Positions 1 through 8,507 of a stretch of 35,186 bases of DNA are shown piece after piece (the first letter of the stretch is position 1; each line of letters opens with the position of its first letter). Position numbers and translations under genes: made by a program. The notes beneath the pieces are model-generated. The model was given only the letters and a program-made list of their open reading frames with translations. It had not been told where the DNA came from and did no database searches. The stretch spans positions 5,433-40,618 of the forward strand of contig NZ_PPRM01000056.1 of assembly GCF_002902665.1 (NCBI RefSeq). Direction: 5' to 3'. This DNA is from Macrococcoides caseolyticum. Its GTDB lineage: Bacteria > Bacillota > Bacilli > Staphylococcales > Staphylococcaceae.

Positions 1-19
1 CCAAGGAGGATTATCATTT

Positions 20-1492
20 ATGAAGAAATCTAAAGGCTTGATCATCGGACTTATCGCAGCACTCGTATTGATTGGTGGTGGTGTAGCTACATACTTTTTT
101 ATGACAAATACACCAAAAAATGCTTACCTTTTAAGCGAGAAAAAATCGATGGATAACATGTCGAAGTATGTAGAAATGAGGTTTCCAGAAGAATCTAAAT
201 TTCAGCAAAAACTAAAAGATGAAAGTTATGCATCTAATTTAAAATTAGGTGTAGATGTTCCTGAGAATTTAATAGATGGATTTGGTGTTTCTAAATCTAT
301 GGTCGATTCATCAAACATTATTTTAGATTTAGCGCATAATGGTAAAGAGAAAAAATCTAAGATAAGCATTACTCCGACAATTGCGGATAACAATATCGGA
401 GCATTTACGTGGAGTGCAGATAGAGCTAATCAATATTTGGATGCACCTGTACTAGATAAACCTTTAAGTATTCCTAATAATAAGATTGTTGATACGCTTA
501 AAAAATTAAATCCAACATTAGTAGAAGAAAGTATGACGAATGAATCGTTGAATTTAAACAATATATTAAGTGGTGCAACGATTTCTGAGGAAGATGTTAA
601 CAAAATTGCTGAACGTTACATTAAGATCGTTGTCGATAGCGTCGAAGATGAAAAATTTAAGAAAGACAAAGAAAAAGTAAGTGTCTTTGGTAAAAATATG
701 GAGCTAGACAAGCTTACAATGCATCTTAAAAGAGAGGATGTTAAGAAAGTTGTTCTCGCAGTGCTTGAAGAAGCAAAGGACGATAAAGAGTTACAAGAAT
801 TATTAAAGTCTCAGAATCAAGGTAAGGATGTAAAGAAAGAAATAGAGAAATTAATTAAAGATGCTAAGCAAGAAGAAGTGAAGAACTATCCTGAAATCAA
901 TTCAATCATTTATGTTGATGGAAAGGATATATTAAAACGTGATCTTACAATCAAAGGCCAAGATAGTAAAGTTTTAAAAGTTCTTGGTTCTTCTCGAGTT
1001 GATGACAATGTTAAAGTAGACTATCAAGTTTCAGCTGATAATGAAGAGGTTGTAACTGTAAAAGGTGAATCTAAAAAGTCTGATAAGAAATTTGAAGATT
1101 CATATAAGTTATTATTTAATGATGGTGAAGAAAAAACAGTATCATTTACAAATGTATCTACAGCAGATGGCGGAAAGCGAAATGATAAAGGGACAATCGA
1201 CCTTACGTCATTTGTAGGTAGTGATATGGTACTGAATTTCAACAATGAGATGAATACAGATATTGGTAATAATGAACAGAAGCAAAAAGCCGAAGTATCA
1301 TTTGATGTTGAAGGTGAACCCATAAAATTCCTGCTTGATAGTAATACAAAGCTGAAACAAGATATTAAAGTAGATAAGAAGGATGCGCGTAATTTGAATA
1401 CGATGTCGGATAGCGAATTATCTGATTTACAAACTGAAGTCGAAGATAAATTTGATGAGATTTTCTCTGAAGTTACGCAAGACTTTGAATAA
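20..1492 (+). CDS. Membrane-anchored exoprotein, first gene of an ABC cassette
   Basis: The product is a 490-residue protein with one N-terminal membrane segment (about residues 6-28, after MKKSK) and a long hydrophilic, Lys/Asp/Glu-rich remainder that should lie outside the membrane. There is no lipobox cysteine, so it looks like a signal-anchored protein rather than a lipoprotein. The start follows a strong AAGGAGG ribosome site in the first bases of the window. The next gene begins about 20 bases after the stop, and two ABC-2 permeases plus an ATPase follow on the same strand, so it is probably the extracytoplasmic partner of that transporter. It resembles poorly characterised Firmicute families of the DUF6583 type, but that assignment is from memory and unsure. 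No catalytic motif was recognised. Confidence 0.75.
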   Translation: MKKSKGLIIGLIAALVLIGGGVATYFFMTNTPKNAYLLSEKKSMDNMSKYVEMRFPEESKFQQKLKDESYASNLKLGVDVPENLIDGFGVSKSMVDSSNIILDLAHNGKEKKSKISITPTIADNNIGAFTWSADRANQYLDAPVLDKPLSIPNNKIVDTLKKLNPTLVEESMTNESLNLNNILSGATISEEDVNKIAERYIKIVVDSVEDEKFKKDKEKVSVFGKNMELDKLTMHLKREDVKKVVLAVLEEAKDDKELQELLKSQNQGKDVKKEIEKLIKDAKQEEVKNYPEINSIIYVDGKDILKRDLTIKGQDSKVLKVLGSSRVDDNVKVDYQVSADNEEVVTVKGESKKSDKKFEDSYKLLFNDGEEKTVSFTNVSTADGGKRNDKGTIDLTSFVGSDMVLNFNNEMNTDIGNNEQKQKAEVSFDVEGEPIKFLLDSNTKLKQDIKVDKKDARNLNTMSDSELSDLQTEVEDKFDEIFSEVTQDFE

Positions 1493-1512
1493 ATGATAAA
1501 GGAGTGATAAAT

Positions 1513-2670
1513 GTGAACTACAAGTTGTTTAACATTTATCACTCTTTTTTATATAAAAAATGGTATTTGCTGATCTATCTTTTATTATTGTTTGCTACGA
1601 TTGTCGGTGTCATGATGGTTATAACGTATACTCAAACGAAAGATGAGCGATTTCGTATTGGGCTTGTAGATAATGATCAGTCTTCTGAGACACGATTAAT
1701 CTTAAAGTCTATTGGAGATGGTAAAAGTATCGGTAATAATCTGGAACTTAAACAAATGCCGGAGCATAAAGCAGAAAGATTATTAACACAAAATAAGCTG
1801 GATGGTTATTTTGTGTTAGATAAAGGAATGACAGATTCTTTCTATAAATCTGGTACATTGCCGATATCCGTTTATACTTATGATAAGTCATCTGTAAGAA
1901 GTGTCGTGATTTATCAGCTTACAGATTCAGTATATAGCAGGCTCATGTTATCTATGGGTGGCGCTAAAAGTTACAAAGTACTGTATCCTGAAGTCTCAAA
2001 GGAAGAAATGCTTGAAATGATGACAGATATGCTTTTTACAGGATTGAATCGTAATGGTGCATTTAATGAACAACCTGTGAAACTATATAATTCATACGCA
2101 TACTATACAGTAAGTACAATATTTATTTCGATTTATTTATTCTATTTGTCATTATTTTTAGTCCTTAAGATGAATCAAGAGCATGCACTGCTTGATCGTT
2201 TAAGTCTTTTAAGATTTTCCATCGAAAAATTAACATTTGCACGAAGTGTTATAACATTATTTTATACAATATGCTTTACAGTTTTTATGTTACTTGTTTC
2301 TAATATGATGAACGATAAGTTTGAAACCTATAATTTACAAACATTGATAACGATAATGGTCATGTATTTAATATTAATTTCGGGGCTGCTATTTTTCATA
2401 GACTGCTGCTTTACAGGGATGTTAAACATTTTATCCAAGACAATACTGACATTAGTGATTATATTGTTTTCAGGTGCAACGATACCTTCTATTTATTTTA
2501 AGGGGCACAGCGATTTCTTATACGAACAGCCATTCAGCTATATATTCAATCAATTCGTTGAACTGCTTCTCAATAATTATTTGATTGATCAACCAGATTC
2601 CTTATGGATTTATTTAGCACTTATTGCACTTATCGCCTTTGGCATCTGGGGATGGAGGTATAGAAGATGA
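1513..2670 (+). CDS. ABC-2 type permease subunit (first of two)
   Basis: This 385-residue membrane protein has the ABC-2 layout: one N-terminal membrane helix (near residues 14-38), a soluble domain of roughly 160 residues, then five or six hydrophobic segments up to the C-terminus. The soluble part (opening FRIGLVDND) resembles the outer domain of ABC-2/YhgE-type exporters. I chose the GTG at 1513 because AAAGGAG at 1498-1504 lies 8 bases upstream; an in-frame GTG at 1504 overlaps that site. The stop overlaps the next start by 4 bases (ATGA), implying translational coupling with the second permease. The substrate is unknown. Confidence 0.8.
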   Translation: MNYKLFNIYHSFLYKKWYLLIYLLLLFATIVGVMMVITYTQTKDERFRIGLVDNDQSSETRLILKSIGDGKSIGNNLELKQMPEHKAERLLTQNKLDGYFVLDKGMTDSFYKSGTLPISVYTYDKSSVRSVVIYQLTDSVYSRLMLSMGGAKSYKVLYPEVSKEEMLEMMTDMLFTGLNRNGAFNEQPVKLYNSYAYYTVSTIFISIYLFYLSLFLVLKMNQEHALLDRLSLLRFSIEKLTFARSVITLFYTICFTVFMLLVSNMMNDKFETYNLQTLITIMVMYLILISGLLFFIDCCFTGMLNILSKTILTLVIILFSGATIPSIYFKGHSDFLYEQPFSYIFNQFVELLLNNYLIDQPDSLWIYLALIALIAFGIWGWRYRR

Positions 2671-3587
2671 GACCTCTTATTAATTTAGTATTTTTTAGGC
2701 AATGGAAAGCGTACCTATTACTTCTGATAATCCAGCTATCTGTAATATGCGCTTTACAAGTATTGCAACAAGCTATGGATCAAGTATTTAATATGCCGAT
2801 TGCAATACAAGATATGGATGAGACGCCAGAGTCTCGCAAGTTGATTGAAAAAGTTGAAGATGCGCCTTTCATTAATACACAAGTAATCAAGAAAGATGAA
2901 GCTTATATTGATGATGTAATTAAAAGAAAAGAAGCGATTGTTGCTTTTACAATACCTGAAGGGTTTTCAAATCGACTATCAGAACATGACATGAGAGATG
3001 CGCTTCCGTTATTTTATAGAGATGACTTTGTAGGCTCTATTGCCCAGGAAATTGTAAGTAAGGCATTGTATGACATGCAGATCCCATACATCGTTAAGAA
3101 GTATGTTGATAAAGATCATGAAGTTAATGTATATAATGTAGTTGAAACCTATAAAAAAGAAACGCCAAAGAGTAAGATTAAACAGTTTGCTGTCAATCGA
3201 GTTGAATCACATTCAGTATCGATGAATTTTATAGTCAGTCTATTGTTGCTCTGTGCATCATTACAAATTTTATTACATCGAAATATTGCACAACACGCAG
3301 CATTATCGAGAATATTCATGTTTCCTCATACACGCATACAGTACCATTTCTTATATGTGTTCATCCACACATTACTTATTATGTTTTGTGTCGGGGCTGC
3401 GAGTATTATTCTTGATGCTCAGATGAGCTTATATTTTTATATTGTTGTACTCTTTACAGTGATCATTTATGAATATGTATTATCTGCACTGCTTATTTAT
3501 ATTAAGACGGTAAGTCATAAAATGTTTATGACGGTAACATTTTCTTTAACAATTATTACGGTATTAAATCTCTTACTGTTTGGGTGA
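2667..3587 (+). CDS. ABC-2 type permease subunit (second of two)
   Basis: The product has 306 residues. It has one N-terminal membrane helix (about residues 14-36), an extracytoplasmic domain of about 140 residues that opens with IAIQDMDETPESR, and five further hydrophobic segments from about residue 185 on. It has the same architecture as the preceding gene but is shorter, so the two probably form a heterodimeric ABC-2 pore. It overlaps the upstream stop by 4 bases. The ATPase start follows its stop by 4 bases. These junctions argue for one transcript and matched stoichiometry. No substrate can be read from the sequence. Confidence 0.8.
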   Translation: MRPLINLVFFRQWKAYLLLLIIQLSVICALQVLQQAMDQVFNMPIAIQDMDETPESRKLIEKVEDAPFINTQVIKKDEAYIDDVIKRKEAIVAFTIPEGFSNRLSEHDMRDALPLFYRDDFVGSIAQEIVSKALYDMQIPYIVKKYVDKDHEVNVYNVVETYKKETPKSKIKQFAVNRVESHSVSMNFIVSLLLLCASLQILLHRNIAQHAALSRIFMFPHTRIQYHFLYVFIHTLLIMFCVGAASIILDAQMSLYFYIVVLFTVIIYEYVLSALLIYIKTVSHKMFMTVTFSLTIITVLNLLLFG

Positions 3588-3591
3588 TATT

Positions 3592-4281
3592 ATGATAACA
3601 ATAGACAATTTATACAAGAAATATAAACGTAAAGTTATATTCGAAGGATTGAATACCACGTTTCATGATAAATCATTGACCATGCTACTTGGTGAGAATG
3701 GTGCTGGCAAATCAACGTTACTTCGCATGATTGCAGGGCTTGAAAACCAAGATGAAGGATATATCTTTTATAATGAACAACCATTAGATAAAAAACACAT
3801 ACATAAAATCCTTGGTTATATTCCACAAGATATTGCATTGTTTGAACATATGTCTGTAGATGACAACATTCATTTATTCAAAGGATTGAATCAACAAGTA
3901 TTAGATGAAGATACAATTAATCGATACAAGAAGCTACTTAATCTTAATGAAACGACAGCATTAATCAATACGTTATCAGGCGGGACGAAACGTAAAGTGA
4001 ACTTACTGATTGGGCTTTTAGGGAAGCCGGAAATAATTATTTTAGATGAGCCGACAGTCGGCATAGATATGAAATCTAGATATGATATTCATCGTCTGCT
4101 TAATGAATTAAAGCAACACACTTTAATGATTATGACGACACATCATATGGATGAGGTAGAGGCCATAGCAGACGAAATTAAATTAATTGGCAAAGATCCT
4201 TTCTACAAACGGGTACTCGCAGACTCAAACCTGCATTTTGAAAATATGTTGAAAGCAGAGGATGATAATGGGACAATTTAA
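3592..4281 (+). CDS. ABC transporter ATP-binding protein
   Basis: This 229-residue nucleotide-binding domain would power the two ABC-2 permeases just upstream. Walker A is GENGAGKST at residues 34-42, a Q-loop appears in GYIPQDIALFEH, the signature is LSGGT at 128-132, Walker B is IIILDEP ending near 154, and the H-loop histidine lies in MTTHHMDE. The signature LSGGTKRK and the DEPTVGID segment are typical of the drug/lipid/bacteriocin ABC-2 exporter branch. I chose ATG 3592 over the in-frame TTG at 3580, because the TTG overlaps the upstream gene's end and has no good ribosome site. The C-terminus is short, with no added regulatory domain. Its last 14 bases overlap the start of a small ORF. 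Confidence 0.9.
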   Translation: MITIDNLYKKYKRKVIFEGLNTTFHDKSLTMLLGENGAGKSTLLRMIAGLENQDEGYIFYNEQPLDKKHIHKILGYIPQDIALFEHMSVDDNIHLFKGLNQQVLDEDTINRYKKLLNLNETTALINTLSGGTKRKVNLLIGLLGKPEIIILDEPTVGIDMKSRYDIHRLLNELKQHTLMIMTTHHMDEVEAIADEIKLIGKDPFYKRVLADSNLHFENMLKAEDDNGTI

Positions 4282-4411
4282 TGAATATCTGGAAAGTATT
4301 CAAGATGCACAAAAAATCGAAAAGATTATTCGTTTCAATATTGAAGACAAAAAAGTATCGATACATTCTGGAGAAAATGATAAATTTTACACTTTGAAAT
4401 TAATCGGTTGA
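4268..4411 (+). CDS. 47-residue small protein overlapping the ATPase gene
   Basis: A short ORF starts at ATG 4268 inside the ATPase 3' end, in another frame, and runs 47 codons to TGA at 4409-4411. A purine-rich AGAGG ribosome site sits 6 bases upstream of the ATG. The predicted protein begins [10 protein letters not shown], is hydrophilic with a helical, charged N-terminal half ([10 protein letters not shown]) and a strand-like C-terminal half, and has no membrane segment. The 14-base overlap and ribosome site suggest translational coupling to the ABC cassette. No family was recognised. It could be a chance ORF, but its placement and ribosome site favour a real gene. Confidence 0.5.
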   Translation: MGQFNEYLESIQDAQKIEKIIRFNIEDKKVSIHSGENDKFYTLKLIG

Positions 4412-4443
4412 TTTTATTATATTATATGGTATATTAAATATAT
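4408..4443 (+). promoter_or_regulatory. azoR promoter with candidate QsrR/YodB-type operator
   Basis: TTGATT at 4408-4413 and TATATT at 4430-4435, 16 bases apart, form a good sigma-A promoter for the azoreductase gene. The -35 overlaps the small ORF's stop codon. GTATA-TTAAA-TATAT at 4429-4443 covers the -10 and differs at one base from GTATAN5TATAC, the consensus I recall for the quinone-sensing repressor QsrR of S. aureus. The promoter is well supported; the operator assignment is tentative because the region is very AT-rich. Confidence 0.5.
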
Positions 4444-4478
4444 CGAGTATATTAATTAAATCAAAGGAGTTATTTATT

Positions 4479-5114
4479 ATGACAAAAGTATTATATATTA
4501 CAGGTCATCCAAACGATGAAACAGTTTCAAATTCTATGGCAGCAGGTAAATCATTTATCGAAAGCTATAAACAATCAAATCCAGATCACGAAGTTGTACA
4601 TATTGATCTTTATGACACATTCATTCCATTAATCGATAAAGAAGTATTTGATGGTTGGGGTAAATTACAATCAGGTAAAGGATTCGAAGCGTTATCTGAA
4701 ACAGAACAACAAAAAGTGGCTCGTTTAAATGAATTAAGTGATGAATTTGCAGCAGCAGATAAATATGTATTCGTTACACCAATGTGGAACTTATCATTCC
4801 CGGCAGTAGTTAAAGCGTATATCGATGCTGTCGCTGTAGCAGGAAAAGCTTTCAAATACACAACTGAAGGTGCTGTTGGTTTATTAACAGACAAAAAAGC
4901 ATTACTTATTCAATCACGTGGTGGTATTTATTCAGAAGGACCAGCAGCAGATTTTGAATTAGGTAACCGTTACTTACAAACAATTCTTGGATTCTTTGGT
5001 GTACCAAGTGTCGAAGAATTAGTTATCGAAGGTCATAATCAAATGCCTGAGAAAGCTGATGAAATTAAAGCAGACGGTGTACGTCGTGCAGAAGACTTAG
5101 GAAAAACATTTTAA
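4479..5114 (+). CDS. azoR: FMN-dependent NADH-azoreductase / quinone reductase
   Basis: The product has 211 residues, the normal length for AzoR/AcpD flavodoxin-fold reductases. These cytoplasmic enzymes reduce quinones and azo compounds with NAD(P)H and FMN. It begins with a beta strand and FMN-phosphate loop ([17 protein letters not shown]), has the conserved [18 protein letters not shown] segment around residues 99-116 and the [15 protein letters not shown] loop near 145-160 that contacts the isoalloxazine ring. The start follows AAAGGAG by 9 bases. It is a single-gene unit with its own promoter and a strong terminator directly downstream. The family is certain; the physiological substrate is not. 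Confidence 0.93.
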   Translation: MTKVLYITGHPNDETVSNSMAAGKSFIESYKQSNPDHEVVHIDLYDTFIPLIDKEVFDGWGKLQSGKGFEALSETEQQKVARLNELSDEFAAADKYVFVTPMWNLSFPAVVKAYIDAVAVAGKAFKYTTEGAVGLLTDKKALLIQSRGGIYSEGPAADFELGNRYLQTILGFFGVPSVEELVIEGHNQMPEKADEIKADGVRRAEDLGKTF

Positions 5115-5126
5115 TATGAATAAGTG

Positions 5127-5163
5127 AAGCGGAGTGATTCAAGCAATCTCTCCGCTTTTTTAT
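5127..5163 (+). terminator. Rho-independent terminator after azoR
   Basis: The 8-bp stem AAGCGGAG (5127-5134) / CTCCGCTT (5150-5157) is followed by a run of T. The T run overlaps the stop codon of selO on the opposite strand. Confidence 0.85.
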
Positions 5164-6563
5164 GTTCCGCAATATGTTTGATAGGGTCTATCTTTCGGAC
5201 CGGGTTGTTTATATTTATCAGCATGTTCTGAATTAAACGGCTGTGATATTACTTGTAACAGTGCTTTCACGGTCGATAAATCGCCGTGTATCGCGTCATC
5301 TAAAGCTTCTTCCACGATATGATTTCGAGGGATCACAACTGGGTTAACTTTGCGCATCAATTGAATAGGATTTTTTTCGACTTTGAGTCTCTTTTTCCAT
5401 TTCGTAATCCATGAAGAAAGAGGTTCAAGTGAAGATATATCTTCGCTTTGTAAATGTAAAAAGGTATTTGTATAGTCCATTTCGTATTGCTCCATAAGTG
5501 ATAGTAGCTCATTAATCAGTATCATATCCTTTTCGCTTGGTGACTTGATGCCGATTTTTTGTCCCATCAACGTTCTGTAATATACCGTATAACTGTGCTG
5601 AAACTTATCAAGTGCAGACTCTGCTAGACGAATTGCTTCTTTGCCATCAGTGTGTATTAAAGGTAATAATGTTTCAGCAAATCGCGTTAAATTCCATAAT
5701 GCAATTGCAGGTTGATTGATGTAGGCATAACGTCCTTGGATGTCGATAGAGCTGAATACAGTATGTGTATGATAATAGTCCATAAATGCACATGGTCCAT
5801 AATCTATCGTTTCCCCACTGACCATCATATTGTCGGTATTCATTACTCCATGTATAAACCCTATGGATTGCCACTGTGCAATCAACCGTGTTTGTTTGTC
5901 GATAACGATATCTAATAAATTCAAATACTTATTTTTTGTGGACATTAAATTGGGAAAATGTCTTTCAACTGTATAGTCAGCAAGTTCTTTTAAATGTTCA
6001 TATGCGGTACGGGCAGCATATTCAAATGTTCCTACTCGGATATTACTGTTAGCAGTTCTTGTAAGCACCGCACCAGGCAACATGCTTTCGCGTAAAACTT
6101 TTTCTCCTGTTGAACAAATTGCAAGACTTCTTGTTGTAGGTATGTTTAAGTGATGCATGGCTTCGCTGATGATATATTCCCGCAGCATCGGCCCAATCGT
6201 GGCTTTTCCATCTCCAGAACGAGAGAAATATGTGCGGCCGGATCCTTTAAGTTGAATGTCGTATCGTTTATTTTGAGGTGTAATGTGTTCACCTAATATA
6301 TGTTGTCTGCCGTCTCCGAGCATCGTAAAGTTCCCAAACTGATGTCCTGCATAAGCTGTAGAAAATGGAGCTGTTCCTTCGATAACGGTGCGACCAGTTA
6401 ATATTTCAGGATGTGCTTTTAATTGGAAAGATATATTTAATTCACGAGCTAATCCATCATTAAATAGTACATATTCAGGATGAGGAAAAGGGTGTGGGTT
6501 ATTAACCACATAAAAAATCTCATTTAAATTCGTATAGGTTGTATCGAAGTTAAAAAAATTCAT
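5160..6563 (-). CDS. selO: SelO family protein adenylyltransferase (YdiU/UPF0061)
   Basis: This 467-residue protein belongs to the SelO pseudokinase family, which transfers AMP from ATP to Ser/Thr/Tyr residues of target proteins and is linked to redox stress in other bacteria. Family landmarks are the N-terminal YAGHQFGNFTMLGDGR block, the glycine-rich QLKGSGRTYFSRSGDGKA segment, GPMLREYIISEAMHHL, GVMNTDNMMVSGETIDYGP with the metal-binding Asn/Asp, and a C-terminal cysteine in TYCGT. SelO proteins usually end near a conserved Cys or Sec, so the C-terminus appears intact. The start ATG at 6563 is preceded by AAAGGAG. It stands alone, between a convergent azoR and a divergent oatA. Its targets here are unknown. 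Confidence 0.92.
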   Translation of the reverse strand: MNFFNFDTTYTNLNEIFYVVNNPHPFPHPEYVLFNDGLARELNISFQLKAHPEILTGRTVIEGTAPFSTAYAGHQFGNFTMLGDGRQHILGEHITPQNKRYDIQLKGSGRTYFSRSGDGKATIGPMLREYIISEAMHHLNIPTTRSLAICSTGEKVLRESMLPGAVLTRTANSNIRVGTFEYAARTAYEHLKELADYTVERHFPNLMSTKNKYLNLLDIVIDKQTRLIAQWQSIGFIHGVMNTDNMMVSGETIDYGPCAFMDYYHTHTVFSSIDIQGRYAYINQPAIALWNLTRFAETLLPLIHTDGKEAIRLAESALDKFQHSYTVYYRTLMGQKIGIKSPSEKDMILINELLSLMEQYEMDYTNTFLHLQSEDISSLEPLSSWITKWKKRLKVEKNPIQLMRKVNPVVIPRNHIVEEALDDAIHGDLSTVKALLQVISQPFNSEHADKYKQPGPKDRPYQTYCGT

Positions 6564-6588
6564 GAAGTACTCCTTTCATGGAACATTT

Positions 6589-6627
6589 AACAATATTTTC
6601 AATAAATTTTAACATTTTAATATTGTT
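6589..6627. repeat. Inverted repeat between divergent selO and oatA
   Basis: AACAATATT (6589-6597) and AATATTGTT (6619-6627) are perfect 9-base inverted copies whose centres are 30 bases apart, about three helical turns. They lie in the intergenic region between the divergent starts. This could be a regulator site, but in such AT-rich DNA it may also be chance. Confidence 0.25.
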
Positions 6628-6703
6628 GATAATTGATAAAGAGTGTATTATTAAGAATGTGTAACAAATATATTACAGAACTGTTAAAGGGATGGCTAGG
6701 CAT

Positions 6704-8449
6704 ATGAATCGAAAATATCTTCCTGGATTAGACGGGATTAGAGCGATTGCAGTTATTGCGATTATAATATTTCATTTAAATCCAAAATGGTTGCCCGGGG
6801 GGTTTCTTGGCGTTGACACTTTCTTTGTCATATCCGGTTATTTAATTGCAATGTTATTGATAAACGAATATGAAAAAACTGGAACAATCAATATTCTCCA
6901 ATTCTGGATACGCCGAATGAAACGACTTTTTCCACCTGTATTATTTATGATACTTATCGTGATTCAATATATCATATTTTTTGATCAATCGTTATTATAT
7001 CAACTTAAAAAAGATGTTATTGCTGCATTATTATATATTTCGAACTGGTGGTATATATTTGATGGACTTAGTTATTTTGAAAGTTTTGAAGCTAGACCGC
7101 TTGAACATTTATGGTCACTTGCTATTGAAGAGCAGTTCTATTTGCTATTTCCGTTAATATTGATATTAATGCTTAACAAATGGTCTAAAAAGAACATACT
7201 GCTATTATTTTTTGTTGTTTCTATATTGTCAGCGATATTGATGTCAACGCTCTATGATCCTGCTGCAAATGTGTCGCGTATATACTTTGGTACGGACACA
7301 CGTCTTCAAACATTGCTGTTAGGAGTAATGTGTGCATTTATATGGCCAGCATTTAAATTGAAGCACGATGCACCGAGAATTTTAGTAGTCATCATTGATT
7401 TTCTAGGATTCATAGGTTTAATAGTCTTAATGTATAGCATCTATAAGTTAAGTGAGCACAGTGCATTTTTATTTAATGGTGGATTCTATGTCCTTGGAAT
7501 CTTTACATTATTGATTATTATGGCTGCAGTGCATCCATCGTCTATAATGAGTAGGTTACTTGGTATAAAGCCGTTGACGGTGATTGGGAAATATTCATAT
7601 AGCTTATATTTATGGCATTATCCTGTTATAGTACTGATGCAGAAACATTTTGTTCAAGGGCAAGTTCCTATCTATATCCATATTTCATCTGTGATACTCA
7701 CGATTGTGCTGGCAATATTCAGCTATAAATTAATTGAACGTCCATATCGATTAAATGGTTTAAAAGTATTTACAATAATGTCTATTAAAAATTTTATTAC
7801 AGTGATTGTAACTTTGTATTTATGTATATCGACACCTTACTTATTATCTGTTGTTAAAGCCGAACAACCACAAATGGATCACGAAATTACGAAGACGACA
7901 TCTAATATTCCTGATATAAAACGTATTAGTCCGTTGACACCAGATGAAACGACTGAACAAATAGTGAAGAATTCTACACCGTTACTAATTGGTGATTCTG
8001 TACTTGTTGATATAAATAATCAATTGAAAGAAGTATTGCCGAATGCTAGCGTAGACGGTGAAGTAGGGCGAAATATATATAAAGCATTGAATGTTGCTGA
8101 TAAATATCAGGCATTTAATCATAAGGATGGAATCATCATCCTATTTATCGGAACAAATGGAGATTTTCAAGATGTTCAGATGAATATCTTATTATCTAAA
8201 TTTGATAAAGCACAAGTATTTCTTGTAACTTCTAGAGTTCCAAAAGATTACGAAGCACACGTTAATGAAGAGATGTATAAAGCTGCTCGTCTATATAAGA
8301 ATGTCCATATTATGGATTGGTATGAAGCTTCACAGGGTCATACAGAATACTTTGCACCTGATGGTATACATCTTGAGTATCCAGGGAGTAAACGTATGGT
8401 ATCGCTTATATATGAAACGCTTATTGCCTTCGAAGAAAATAGGGAATAA
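6704..8449 (+). CDS. oatA: Peptidoglycan O-acetyltransferase OatA
   Basis: This 581-residue two-domain membrane enzyme O-acetylates the C6 hydroxyl of MurNAc, which blocks lysozyme. The N-terminal acyltransferase-3 domain (about residues 1-380) has many membrane helices and the blocks YLPGLDGIRAIAV, GGFLGVDTFFVISGYL, FWIRRMKRLFPPV and HLWSLAIEEQFY. The extracytoplasmic SGNH domain follows, with GDSVLVD (nucleophile Ser432), GTNGDF, and APDGIHLEY carrying Asp553 and His556. The sequence follows S. aureus OatA closely along its length. I took ATG 6704 (MNRKYLPG); an in-frame ATG at 6692 abuts the only AAAGGG and leaves no spacer. The neighbouring lytSR-lrgAB also acts on wall integrity. Confidence 0.95.
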   Translation: MNRKYLPGLDGIRAIAVIAIIIFHLNPKWLPGGFLGVDTFFVISGYLIAMLLINEYEKTGTINILQFWIRRMKRLFPPVLFMILIVIQYIIFFDQSLLYQLKKDVIAALLYISNWWYIFDGLSYFESFEARPLEHLWSLAIEEQFYLLFPLILILMLNKWSKKNILLLFFVVSILSAILMSTLYDPAANVSRIYFGTDTRLQTLLLGVMCAFIWPAFKLKHDAPRILVVIIDFLGFIGLIVLMYSIYKLSEHSAFLFNGGFYVLGIFTLLIIMAAVHPSSIMSRLLGIKPLTVIGKYSYSLYLWHYPVIVLMQKHFVQGQVPIYIHISSVILTIVLAIFSYKLIERPYRLNGLKVFTIMSIKNFITVIVTLYLCISTPYLLSVVKAEQPQMDHEITKTTSNIPDIKRISPLTPDETTEQIVKNSTPLLIGDSVLVDINNQLKEVLPNASVDGEVGRNIYKALNVADKYQAFNHKDGIIILFIGTNGDFQDVQMNILLSKFDKAQVFLVTSRVPKDYEAHVNEEMYKAARLYKNVHIMDWYEASQGHTEYFAPDGIHLEYPGSKRMVSLIYETLIAFEENRE

Positions 8450-8460
8450 TATTTCTTTTT

Positions 8461-8490
8461 CTGACAAGCACTAATTGTTCACGTTATAAT
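8461..8490 (+). promoter_or_regulatory. Candidate lytSR promoter
   Basis: CTGACA (8461-8466) and TATAAT (8485-8490) are 18 bases apart, about 17 bases before the lytS start codon. Confidence 0.55.
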
Positions 8491-8507
8491 GATAGTGGAG
8501 GTATGCT

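Noticed and set aside
1024-1542. 172-codon open frame antisense to the first gene
   Set aside because: Ser/Phe-rich composition typical of the reverse strand of a Lys/Asp/Glu-rich gene; no ribosome site and overlaps a well-supported gene.
3580-3591. TTG start for the ATPase gene
   Set aside because: It overlaps the previous coding end, and the ATG at 3592 gives the usual short N-terminus before the first strand.
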